Shown in pieces: positions 43,601 to 50,168 of a stretch of 64,000 bases of DNA. Source of the DNA: Bacillus infantis NRRL B-14911 (GTDB lineage: Bacteria > Bacillota > Bacilli > Bacillales > Cytobacillaceae); contig NC_022524.1 of NCBI RefSeq assembly GCF_000473245.1, forward strand, positions 4,379,501-4,443,500. The letters are read 5' to 3'. The notes under the pieces were generated by a model. The model worked only from the letters and a program-made list of their open reading frames with translations, made no database searches and was not told where the DNA came from. The first letter of the stretch is position 1. The number at the start of each line of letters is the position of its first letter. The position numbers and the translations under genes are program-made.

Positions 43601-45541
43601 AGCAGTAGGCGTAATTGTTTCTTCTTCTGTGATGTAGTCCATCAAAATCTGACGGTTTTCATCTGCAGAGTCCACAACCAGCTCGCTTCCTTTAACGCCC
43701 GGGAAGTTTCCGCCGCCGCCTGCACGGTAGTTATTTGTTACAACGATAAAGTCCTGATCAGGATCAACAGGCTGGCCGTCATATGTAAGGTTAATGACAC
43801 GGCTGCTGTTTGCATTGACCACTTTTCCATCTTTATCATATTTGGCCGGCTTGGTTACATCGATTTGATAATTAACTCCATCAATAACATCGAAGTTGTA
43901 AACTGGGAAAGAAGGATTTAAAAGCTCCTGCGTTTCTGTCTTGGCAGGATCAATTGTGTTGAATTTCCCTGCGGTCATCTCAATCCATTCTTTTACGACA
44001 GAACCCTTCACCTTAACCGCCTTTAGCGTGTTGTCATAAAGGTAAAGATCTCCTGCACTCCGGATCGTCAGGTTGCCTTTTTTAATCTCAGTATATTCTT
44101 CTGCACCGTTTCTTCCGGCTTTAAAAGGAGCACCTACTGATAAAATTGGAAGATCTTTGTACTCTGGCTTATTAAGATTAATATACTTTTCTACAAACCA
44201 TTTCTGGGCATTGGTTACAACTTGTACGGAAGGGTCATCCTGTACAAGGGCGAAATAGCTGTAAATGTCATCTGTTGTTGTGCCAATCGGCTGATTTACA
44301 TAGTCAATTGTCTTATTGTGGGCTTCAGTAACTGCATCAACCACCTCTTGGTCAAGAGCCACCGAAGTTGAAACTTCACGTGTTGAGGATTGAGATCCCG
44401 TTACAGTCCAGGAATCACCCTGCTTCTCCAGTGTCAGGTCGATTAAGCCAAGAGAACCTCCGCCGTATCCAGCCTGTACAGCTGCCACTCCATTGATTGT
44501 CCCTTTTGCATTGTCAACTCCAGGCAGCACCTTGCCAGAAGCGTCTTTAAACAGGATATCAAGGGCGGCTTCAGTTTTAGCAGGGAATACTTTATGGGTG
44601 TGTGAAAAAGTAATGGCGTCAATGCCTTCTACTTTACTAAGACTGTATACAGTGTCCTCTGTGTTTTCCTCATTTCCGTTAAAGCCGGAGTGTGCCATTG
44701 CAATTATGACATCAGCACCTTCTTGCTTCATTTGAGGGATGAATTTATTGGCTGATTCTATAATATCTTTTGTAACTACTTTCCCATCTAGATTGGCCTT
44801 GTCCCAATCATTGATCTGAGGAGGAGCAAATCCAATATAGCCGATTTTAATTGTTTGAGGATTTCCTTGTTCGTCAGTTACTTCTTTATCTACAATTCTA
44901 TATGGTGTAAATTCATTAACATCATTCTCGGGATTGTCGTCTTGATCATCTGTGTACACATTAGCATTAACGAAATCAAAATTTGCATCATCATAAGCTT
45001 CATCAAGGAAGTCCAGGCCATAGTTAAACTCATGGTTCCCTAAAGTGGCCATGTCATAGCCCATGGTATTCATAGCGGCAATGGAAGGGTGAAGCTCGCC
45101 ATCTTCAAGCGGATCAATCTTGGCCACGTATGTACCAAGCGGAGTTCCCTGGATAAGGTCCCCGTTATCTACCAGGACACTATTGGGTTCTTCTTTACGA
45201 GCGTCTTCTATAAGGGTTGCTGTTCTGGCCAGTCCAACTTTTTCAGAAGCGGCATTTTTGTAATAATCAAAGTTTAAAAGGTTTGTATGAATATCGGTTG
45301 TTTCCATGATTCGAAGGTTCAGTGTTGAAGCGCTCTCCTGCGGTACTGCCGTATTGTAATTCACTTCTGGTTTTTCAGCCAAAACATTTACAATTGAAGC
45401 TTTCTGCACAGATTGTGAAAGCGCTTGATTATCAGCCGCCTCAGCACCTGCTTGAGTTGAAACGAAAGGAACGGATACAAGGCTTAAAGCCATTGTTGAA
45501 GTTAGAACTTTATTTATACTTCTCTTCTTCGACTTTTTCAT
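40688..45541 (-). CDS. YfkN-like double nucleotidase/cyclic phosphodiesterase with SLH domains
   Basis: 1617 residues. Signal peptide about 1-34. The first metallophosphatase unit (about 74-640) has METTDIHTN, LVDNGD, LGNHEFNYG and MAHSGF, with its C-terminal nucleotide-binding domain, as in 2',3'-cyclic-nucleotide phosphodiesterase/3'-nucleotidase. The second (about 690-1200) has LGLNDLHGQLD, LVHAGDMIGG, LGNHEFDEG, LAHNPT and LMNGGGVRANLPAG, typical of 5'-nucleotidase. A beta domain (about 1215-1420) and three SLH repeats (about 1425-1615) end it. B. subtilis YfkN has the same enzymatic order with a sortase-type end. It should scavenge phosphate and nucleosides from external RNA/nucleotides. 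RBS AAAGGGTG. Second SLH nucleotidase in the window. Confidence 0.92.
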   Translation of the reverse strand: MKKSKKRSINKVLTSTMALSLVSVPFVSTQAGAEAADNQALSQSVQKASIVNVLAEKPEVNYNTAVPQESASTLNLRIMETTDIHTNLLNFDYYKNAASEKVGLARTATLIEDARKEEPNSVLVDNGDLIQGTPLGTYVAKIDPLEDGELHPSIAAMNTMGYDMATLGNHEFNYGLDFLDEAYDDANFDFVNANVYTDDQDDNPENDVNEFTPYRIVDKEVTDEQGNPQTIKIGYIGFAPPQINDWDKANLDGKVVTKDIIESANKFIPQMKQEGADVIIAMAHSGFNGNEENTEDTVYSLSKVEGIDAITFSHTHKVFPAKTEAALDILFKDASGKVLPGVDNAKGTINGVAAVQAGYGGGSLGLIDLTLEKQGDSWTVTGSQSSTREVSTSVALDQEVVDAVTEAHNKTIDYVNQPIGTTTDDIYSYFALVQDDPSVQVVTNAQKWFVEKYINLNKPEYKDLPILSVGAPFKAGRNGAEEYTEIKKGNLTIRSAGDLYLYDNTLKAVKVKGSVVKEWIEMTAGKFNTIDPAKTETQELLNPSFPVYNFDVIDGVNYQIDVTKPAKYDKDGKVVNANSSRVINLTYDGQPVDPDQDFIVVTNNYRAGGGGNFPGVKGSELVVDSADENRQILMDYITEEETITPTADNNWSIAPIDADVKVTFTTSPKAEAYLKEDGNISYTGEKNDQGFGIFNIDLKGTPAEQPNDHVKVQLLGLNDLHGQLDTTTKVDGIASGRIDFTAAAMKEREADNQNTLLVHAGDMIGGSPLVSALFQDEPTVEIMEAMGFDVGTLGNHEFDEGIDELKRMINGGQHPNGTEDYDGMNFPVVAANVYDDSTDELITEPYAVKEVGGQKIGFIGVVTQETPDMIVRKGNENLKITDEVEAINKYTKELQEQGVEAIVVLAHNPTFQEQKADLYDASTIAENVDDAVDIIFAAHNHVKVNKVVDNKLIVQAYSYGTAFSDVDIEIDPATGDIVGKAAEIVQVKQSDYTPDADVAAILKKYADKVEPIKAVVVGENATELAKGYPSVNSEYADNGLGNLIADGMIASMDADFALMNGGGVRANLPAGEVTFGSLFAIQPFGNVLNKVKLSGADLETVLNKQITEKGLDFHIAGFKYTYSWDSAAKKGKVVDILNEDGTPIDKNKEYTVVMNNYMYGNLSYGIAELATDLEVGQIDLDATVDFVKTLEKPFTYGVEGRIQKVAAPTPPSNPGTPSTPELPYVTVEKQTVNGQAYAVAKLDEQKIQSYLASDKNAKSIAITLPAAVGQEKVKAEISAEILEMLKNQHKKFTIEVNADKADYKLSVDDIKVEDIAKQLGAKAEDVKLSISVNEAADTAGVISKNTLKPVSQLVEFNVSANAGDKVQEISRLPKYNERVITLNKQVDPKHATVVKLNADGTFSAVPTKFKGEEAIFKSLTNGIYTVVENSVSFKDISKIWNKEDIETLASKYIVQGYEDGTFKPNTSTTRLQLALLLTRSLGLSPEADYDGRFKDIGKSSKYAEEIMAAVEAGIIKGKQDGKFDPNETVNREQAAAMIKRAMDYMSYDASKADKSKSLDSLKDQKKISSFAKEDIEFLLQAGVMSGKLDGKFDPKGNTTRAQIVKMIQNALTFSDMM

Positions 45542-45901
45542 ACCATATTCACCCTTTACTAATAAGTAGAATCATTACAAATTTCGCTAAAATGTAACAA
45601 CCCAGTTATAAATATATCAGAAATAAATAGCGAATAGTGTAAAAATTATTTAGCATTACAAATATTTTGTAAATGAGATAGTGGTGAATAGTGGTGACAG
45701 GCACCTCCCGGATTTTGTCGAATAGCGTTGGAATTAGCCAGATCGAATGGAAAAGCAATGTTTTTTTGCTAGAAATCCTTTCACACCGGGCAATCACTTT
45801 TCATCTTAATCTGTTCAATTTCCATTCCAACAGGAAGGAAAATTGTGGTCTAAAGTCAAATAATTAACAATGCGTTCTATCTATTTATTAGGGAGGTAAT
45901 T
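45542..45901. other. Divergent interval with REP copy 2
   Basis: No gene. Left side: AT-rich promoter region of the leftward nucleotidase. Middle: REP copy 2 at 45694-45729. Right side: leader of the transposase gene with its GGGAGG site. Confidence 0.5.
45694..45729. repeat. REP-like element, single arm (copy 2)
   Basis: GTGACAGGCACCTCCCGGAT is followed by TTTGTCGAAT, matching the left arm and tail of copy 1. No right arm is found. It lies about 170 bases upstream of the transposase gene. Confidence 0.7.
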
Positions 45902-46471
45902 ATGGCAAGACCAAAAAGAATCTGGAGCCCCAGTCACTTCCACCATGTGGTGAGCCGTGGGAATTGGCGGGCCGATCTATTCCAGGAAGATCATGACTTT
46001 GTATCCTTTATGAATCTTCTGCATTACTTTCACCGTAAAACCGGCCTGGAGCTGGCAAGCTATTGCTTAATGAGCAATCACTTTCACCTGCTGCTCCGAA
46101 CCCAGCAAGTCCCGCTCCCCGGAGTAATGAGAAATTTGAACAAAGGTTATGCTGATTATTTTAACAAGCGCTATGGAGTGCAAGGGCATGTATTTGAGAA
46201 GAGGTATTTCAGCAAGCCCATTTATGATGCATATGGCCTCCTTGAGGTCAGCCGCTATATCCACTTAAACCCCGTCGAAGCCTCAATTGTCGATCATCCA
46301 CTGGACTACCGCTGGTCCAGCTTCCGCTACTTTGACCCCACCCGTAAAAACCTTCCCGATTATTTGAATATTTCTGAGGTGTACAACCTCTTCGCAGGCA
46401 GAAATGACGCCCAGAAAAAAACGGCCTATTATAAATGGCTGATGAAGAAATTTGAAGAGAGTTTGAGTTAG
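45902..46471 (+). CDS. REP-associated tyrosine transposase (RAYT, Y1/HUH)
   Basis: 189 residues. Family signatures are FHHVVSRGNWRADLFQE, the HUH metal site in SYCLMSNHFHLLLRT, MRNLNKGYADYFNKRY, GHVFEKRYFSKPI and the likely nucleophile Tyr in RYIHLNPVEASIV, then YRWSSFRYF. RAYTs are single-copy relatives of IS200/IS605 transposases that process the REP palindromes around them and do not carry terminal IS ends. GGGAGG precedes the ATG. REP copies lie 170 bases upstream and 19 bases downstream. The frame is intact and all key residues are present, so it is probably active or recently so. Confidence 0.92.
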   Translation: MARPKRIWSPSHFHHVVSRGNWRADLFQEDHDFVSFMNLLHYFHRKTGLELASYCLMSNHFHLLLRTQQVPLPGVMRNLNKGYADYFNKRYGVQGHVFEKRYFSKPIYDAYGLLEVSRYIHLNPVEASIVDHPLDYRWSSFRYFDPTRKNLPDYLNISEVYNLFAGRNDAQKKTAYYKWLMKKFEESLS

Positions 46472-46489
46472 AAATTGGTGACAAAATTG

Positions 46490-46538
46490 GTGACAGGCAC
46501 CCATACCACTTGCCCAAAGTGGTATGGGTGCCTGTCAC
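46490..46538. repeat. REP hairpin (copy 3)
   Basis: A perfect 22-base inverted repeat (46490-46511 with 46517-46538) with a 5-base loop. The outer part is GTGACAGGCACC and the inner part CATACCACTT. It starts 19 bases after the transposase stop and follows a short ATTGGTGAC duplication. Confidence 0.92.
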
Positions 46539-46543
46539 TTAAA

Positions 46544-46573
46544 AAAGAGGATGCCATTTCAGGCATCCTCTTT
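46544..46573. terminator. Bidirectional terminator between the transposase and coiled-coil genes
   Basis: AAAGAGGATGCC (46544-46555) pairs with GGCATCCTCTTT (46562-46573), with A/T runs on both sides. Confidence 0.88.
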
Positions 46574-46589
46574 CTTATTTAGCAGTATC

Positions 46590-47759
46590 TCAAGAAGCAT
46601 CTTCGGAAGTGCTGTTGTTGTCTTGAGCTGAACCTGTATCAGGGTCTGTGCCAGCATCCTGCTGGTTGTCTGGTGCTTTTCCGTTATCTGCTGGTTTGTC
46701 TGATGCATTGTCCTTTTGCTCTCCTGCAGGTGGGGCAGCCTTCTCCTCATCCGCTGGCGGGACTGCTTTTGATTCTCCCGGATTTGCAGATGAATCTTGA
46801 TTAGCAGGTTTTCCGGTATTATCCGGTTTCTCTGCAGGAGGAGACTGATTGTTCTTCTCTTTTTCAGCTTTCACTTTAGCTGCTTCTTCTGCTTCAATCT
46901 GCCCCTTTACTTTTTCAATGTTGCTTTTAATACTGGCTATCTCATTTTCCAGCATGGCACTTTCGGTTCTGTATCTTTGCAGGCTATCTGTGTAAGACTG
47001 AAGGTTTTTCTCGGATTCATCAAGCAAACTTATAAAACTGACTTCTTCGTCCTCCAGCTTTTTTAAGATTTCTTTCAGCCCTTCTGTAGCTAGATTCATT
47101 GGTGTGAGCACTTCAGAGAAATAGGCCTTCTCATATTTGCATTCATTAATAGCTTTATCTTTAAATCCATTTATTTCGGCCAATAAATTTTCTAATTCCA
47201 TTAACTTTAGGCTGCCGTTTGTTTTACTTTCTTTTAAGACGCTTTCCAGATAGCTCTTTATACTTTGTGAATAAGCTGCCAGCGCTTTAGACTCATTTTC
47301 CATTTCCTGTATTCCACTGTTAACAGCTCTCAATTGGCTTTTTACACTGTTCAATTGGCTTACCAGTGAATTCTTTTGCAAAGTAAGTTGATTTACCGCA
47401 GTTCCGCCCCCTGCACCAGTATTGTCTGAGTTAGTCTCGGAATCATCTAATTTGTTGTCATTAAGAGATTTCAATTCTGAGATTGAGATTGCAGTATTTT
47501 TTTCTTTTAGCTGCTCTCCAGCTATCATAGCAGCTTTGGCCTCCTCAATAACTTCTTCAGATAAATTTACCGCAAAATCCCGATAATCTTCTTCAATTAC
47601 TTTAGGAAAAATAAAACACGCTCCAATTTGGATTTCTTTTTCCTGGGTAGAATTGAATTGTGCATATGTAGGCGACGCCAGTTGGGCACCTCCGAGAATC
47701 ATGGAGGAAAGCGCTGTACTCGCCGAAAAAGCCTTAAAAAGCCTTTTGCGCTTTTCCAT
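46590..47759 (-). CDS. Secreted coiled-coil protein with Pro/Asp/Asn-rich tail, unknown function
   Basis: About 389 residues. A signal peptide (about 1-33, ending TYA) precedes a mainly helical region (about 75-300) with heptad-like Leu/Ile/Lys/Glu patterns, e.g. NSLVSQLNSVKSQLRAVNSGIQEMENES and YRTESAMLENEIASIKSNIEKVKGQIEAEE in parts. A low-complexity tail of about 90 residues is rich in Pro, Ala, Asp, Asn and Gln, with no Cys. The start at 47759, with AAGGAGG 6 bases upstream, gives a proper signal peptide; 47795 does not. It resembles no enzyme I know. It might span the wall or cap a surface structure. Confidence 0.7.
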   Translation of the reverse strand: MEKRKRLFKAFSASTALSSMILGGAQLASPTYAQFNSTQEKEIQIGACFIFPKVIEEDYRDFAVNLSEEVIEEAKAAMIAGEQLKEKNTAISISELKSLNDNKLDDSETNSDNTGAGGGTAVNQLTLQKNSLVSQLNSVKSQLRAVNSGIQEMENESKALAAYSQSIKSYLESVLKESKTNGSLKLMELENLLAEINGFKDKAINECKYEKAYFSEVLTPMNLATEGLKEILKKLEDEEVSFISLLDESEKNLQSYTDSLQRYRTESAMLENEIASIKSNIEKVKGQIEAEEAAKVKAEKEKNNQSPPAEKPDNTGKPANQDSSANPGESKAVPPADEEKAAPPAGEQKDNASDKPADNGKAPDNQQDAGTDPDTGSAQDNNSTSEDAS

Positions 47760-47993
47760 TCTTGCCCTCCTTATTTTATCTGCTCTTGGCTCCACTAATG
47801 AAATCCCTCCTCCTGAAAGAACCCCTTCTTCTTTAAGTTCACTAACGTTCGTTATATAGAATAATTATACATGGTCATCTTATATAATAAAAGAAAAAAG
47901 TAATTAATTTTTTCCTCTTGTTCTTCGAGGTCCGCTTAGTTAATTATTATTCTTCAACCAAAGGAATAAGTACAAGCTGATAAAGAGTCCCCT

Positions 47994-48022
47994 AAAAAAG
48001 AAGCCCCCATCAGGATCTTCTA
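47994..48022 (-). terminator. Probable terminator of the frameshifted small gene
   Basis: On the minus strand AGAAGATCC and a GGGGGCTTCT arm pair imperfectly and are followed by a T run. The hairpin overlaps the reconstructed stop codon. Confidence 0.5.
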
Positions 48023-48335
48023 TTTATTATAAATCTCCTTATACGCAATCACCTTAATGCGAGAATCTCCTCTTCGATTGCTTTCAAGCTTTTGGATTAC
48101 TCCTTCTTTAGGTACTGTTCCTTCCTGTATCTGCTGTAGTGCCCTGAATCTCAAATATGCTGACCATTCTTATCAAGGCCCGTGCATCCTGCTCCCTCGT
48201 TTTGAAAGGCAACTGGCTCTCATCCACTGTTTCTGCTTCCTCAACATACTTCTTCAGCTCTGGGTAGCTTTCTACATATTCTTTCACATCTTCCAATTGA
48301 CCGCTGTTCTTCAACTCTGTTGTTACCGTATCCAT
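48020..48335 (-). pseudogene. Small gene of unknown function, broken by a one-base frameshift
   Basis: From the ATG at 48335 the frame reads MDTVTTELKNSGQLEDVKEY through QDARALIRMVS and then runs out of frame, stopping at 48108. Shifting by one base near 48155-48160 lets the reading continue as YLRFRALQQIQEG, TVPKEGVIQKLESNRRGDSR and IKVIAYKEIYNK to a stop at 48020-48022. The restored protein would have about 104 residues, charged and mostly helical. I do not recognise the family. The REP hairpin copy 4 lies only 14 bases upstream of the start and may have displaced its promoter. A sequencing error is the other explanation. Confidence 0.6.
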
Positions 48336-48348
48336 TACTCATCAATTG

Positions 48349-48397
48349 GTGACAGGCACCTATACCACTTCCTCTAAGTGGTATAGGTGCCTGTCAC
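48349..48397. repeat. REP hairpin (copy 4)
   Basis: A perfect 22-base inverted repeat (48349-48370 with 48376-48397) with a 5-base loop. It equals copy 3 except for one stem position that changed on both arms (C/G to T/A) and the loop. Confidence 0.92.
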
Positions 48398-48545
48398 CAT
48401 CAATAACTCCCCCCCGCCTTTTAGACTCCCGCCAAATGCGGTATAATAAAGGAATATGTATTTTATCGGAATGCTGTTGTTTTTGTGTGCTTTTTTGTGT
48501 TTTTTCACCCGGTTTTTGCCGGGTTAGAGTATAGGGGGGATTGTT

Positions 48546-50168
48546 ATGGCGCAGATTCCTGAGCGGTATTTGGAGGGGCTGCAGTTTGCTGCGGGCGAGC
48601 TGAAGAGCCTGCTGAGGCCGGAGGACCAGGAAGATCAGAAGGTGGTCCAGAAGGGCCTGCTTTTGTATCATCAGGGGCTTGTGCATCAGCTGAAGTATGA
48701 GGGTGACCAGATTACGGCCGTGGTCCAGGATGTGACGCTGGCAAAGGTATCGCTTGACCTTGACTTCATTAACCATAGTGAATGCTCCTGTCCGCATGAA
48801 GGGTTCTGCCGGCACCGGATGGCTGCGTTTTTCTATCTCTTGTCCCAGGGCAGCAGTGTGGCCGCCTGGCTCAATGACTGGCGCCAGCCGGTCAAAGAGA
48901 CGAAGACGGCCGCTCTGCAGGGACTGAAGACGGCAAGGGATCTGCTGAAGGCGAACAAACAGCAGCAGGAACCTGACTATGACAACTGGAAATCTTCCAT
49001 AGAGGAAAGTTTTGATAAAATCCTGCTTGGCCAGGGTGACCCGAAGCCTTATGTGATGGCAGAGCTGTTCCAGGTTCACCTGCGCCGTCTCAGGGCGGCG
49101 GCCCCGGTCGAGCAGGAATGGCGGCTCCTTTATATGCTGATTGCGCATATTGTTTCTTTTAAAAAGCTTATCTCCCTGAGCATGGAGCTCGGCTATTTCG
49201 AGGATACGATCAACCGCTATTACCGCCACCTCTTCCATCTCATGACCGAAGAAGCGGCTGACATTACCGGCAAGCTGACGGTCCAGTCTGTGCCCTTTGC
49301 GTTTGATGAATTCATCGGGAAGCTGAAAGAGGAAACAGCGGAGCTTCTGACGAACGACTTTGAGATTGAATATGAGCGCGCGCATCTCTACCGTCTGCTT
49401 TGGACTCATCTCTTCAAGAGCAAAGAATGGCGGGAAGAGGAAGTCAACAAGCTTAACAGTCTTCAGGATGAGCCAACAATGCCCCTCGTTGTGGGAGTGA
49501 CCCATCTTCATATCCTTCTTCGTGAGGATGAAGATGCGATGCGGAATATCCAGGTCCCTAACGCGGAGATGACGCCATATATGTTATACTGGCTCGACTA
49601 TTTCACCGCCCTTAAGGAATGGAAGCGGATGGCTCCGTTTGCTGAGGTGTTTGTCTCACGGCTGAAGGAGTATCTGAGCTGGAACAATGACTATAATGCG
49701 AGCATGGATTTTTCCAGGATGGCTTTGAAGGCACTGCGCCCCTATACCGGCGAGACGCGGCGGTCTGATCTGTATGAGAAAGCCATGATTCAGACGCTGC
49801 CGTACAGTTACCGGGAATATGAGGATGTTCTTTTTGAACAGGAAAACTATGAAAAGTGGGCAGAGCTGCAGGCTTATATCGGCTTTGATATCAGCATGCT
49901 CCCTTCTGAGCGGATCAAAAGGATTCAGCAATCCGAGCCTGAAATCCTGCTTGGGCTTTACCATCAGTCTGTGCAGGGCCATATCAACATGAAGAGCCGG
50001 GATCATTACCGGGAGGCTGTCCGCAAGATGAAGAAGCTGCGGACCATCTATAAGAAATTAAAGCGGCAGAATGACTGGGAGCTTTTTCTGGAAATGATTC
50101 TTGAAAAGACCAGGCGCCTGCGTGCCTTTCATGAAGAATGCAAAAGGGGTAAGCTGATCGATGCTTAA
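48546..50168 (+). CDS. ywqB: SWIM zinc-finger protein (YwqB-like)
   Basis: 540 residues. A SWIM zinc finger C-x-C-x5-C-x-H is formed by Cys80, Cys82, Cys88 and His90 (ECSCPHEGFCRH), preceded by the usual beta region. The remainder is helical and of unknown fold, with many Trp, Tyr and Glu. SWIM proteins often stand next to SNF2 ATPases and are thought to help them bind DNA or partners. The 3' end overlaps the SNF2 gene by 8 bases, so the two are translationally coupled. This matches the ywqB-ywqA pair of B. subtilis. The exact process served is unknown. Confidence 0.85.
   Translation: MAQIPERYLEGLQFAAGELKSLLRPEDQEDQKVVQKGLLLYHQGLVHQLKYEGDQITAVVQDVTLAKVSLDLDFINHSECSCPHEGFCRHRMAAFFYLLSQGSSVAAWLNDWRQPVKETKTAALQGLKTARDLLKANKQQQEPDYDNWKSSIEESFDKILLGQGDPKPYVMAELFQVHLRRLRAAAPVEQEWRLLYMLIAHIVSFKKLISLSMELGYFEDTINRYYRHLFHLMTEEAADITGKLTVQSVPFAFDEFIGKLKEETAELLTNDFEIEYERAHLYRLLWTHLFKSKEWREEEVNKLNSLQDEPTMPLVVGVTHLHILLREDEDAMRNIQVPNAEMTPYMLYWLDYFTALKEWKRMAPFAEVFVSRLKEYLSWNNDYNASMDFSRMALKALRPYTGETRRSDLYEKAMIQTLPYSYREYEDVLFEQENYEKWAELQAYIGFDISMLPSERIKRIQQSEPEILLGLYHQSVQGHINMKSRDHYREAVRKMKKLRTIYKKLKRQNDWELFLEMILEKTRRLRAFHEECKRGKLIDA

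Noticed and set aside
45902-46471. Complete IS200/IS605 insertion sequence
   Set aside because: No TnpB gene and no IS left/right ends; the protein has RAYT features and REP neighbours instead.
48360-49511. A 383-residue minus-strand frame opposite the SWIM gene
   Set aside because: Antisense to a gene with a clear zinc finger and operon partner; Leu/Arg/His-rich shadow composition and it begins and ends at random points.
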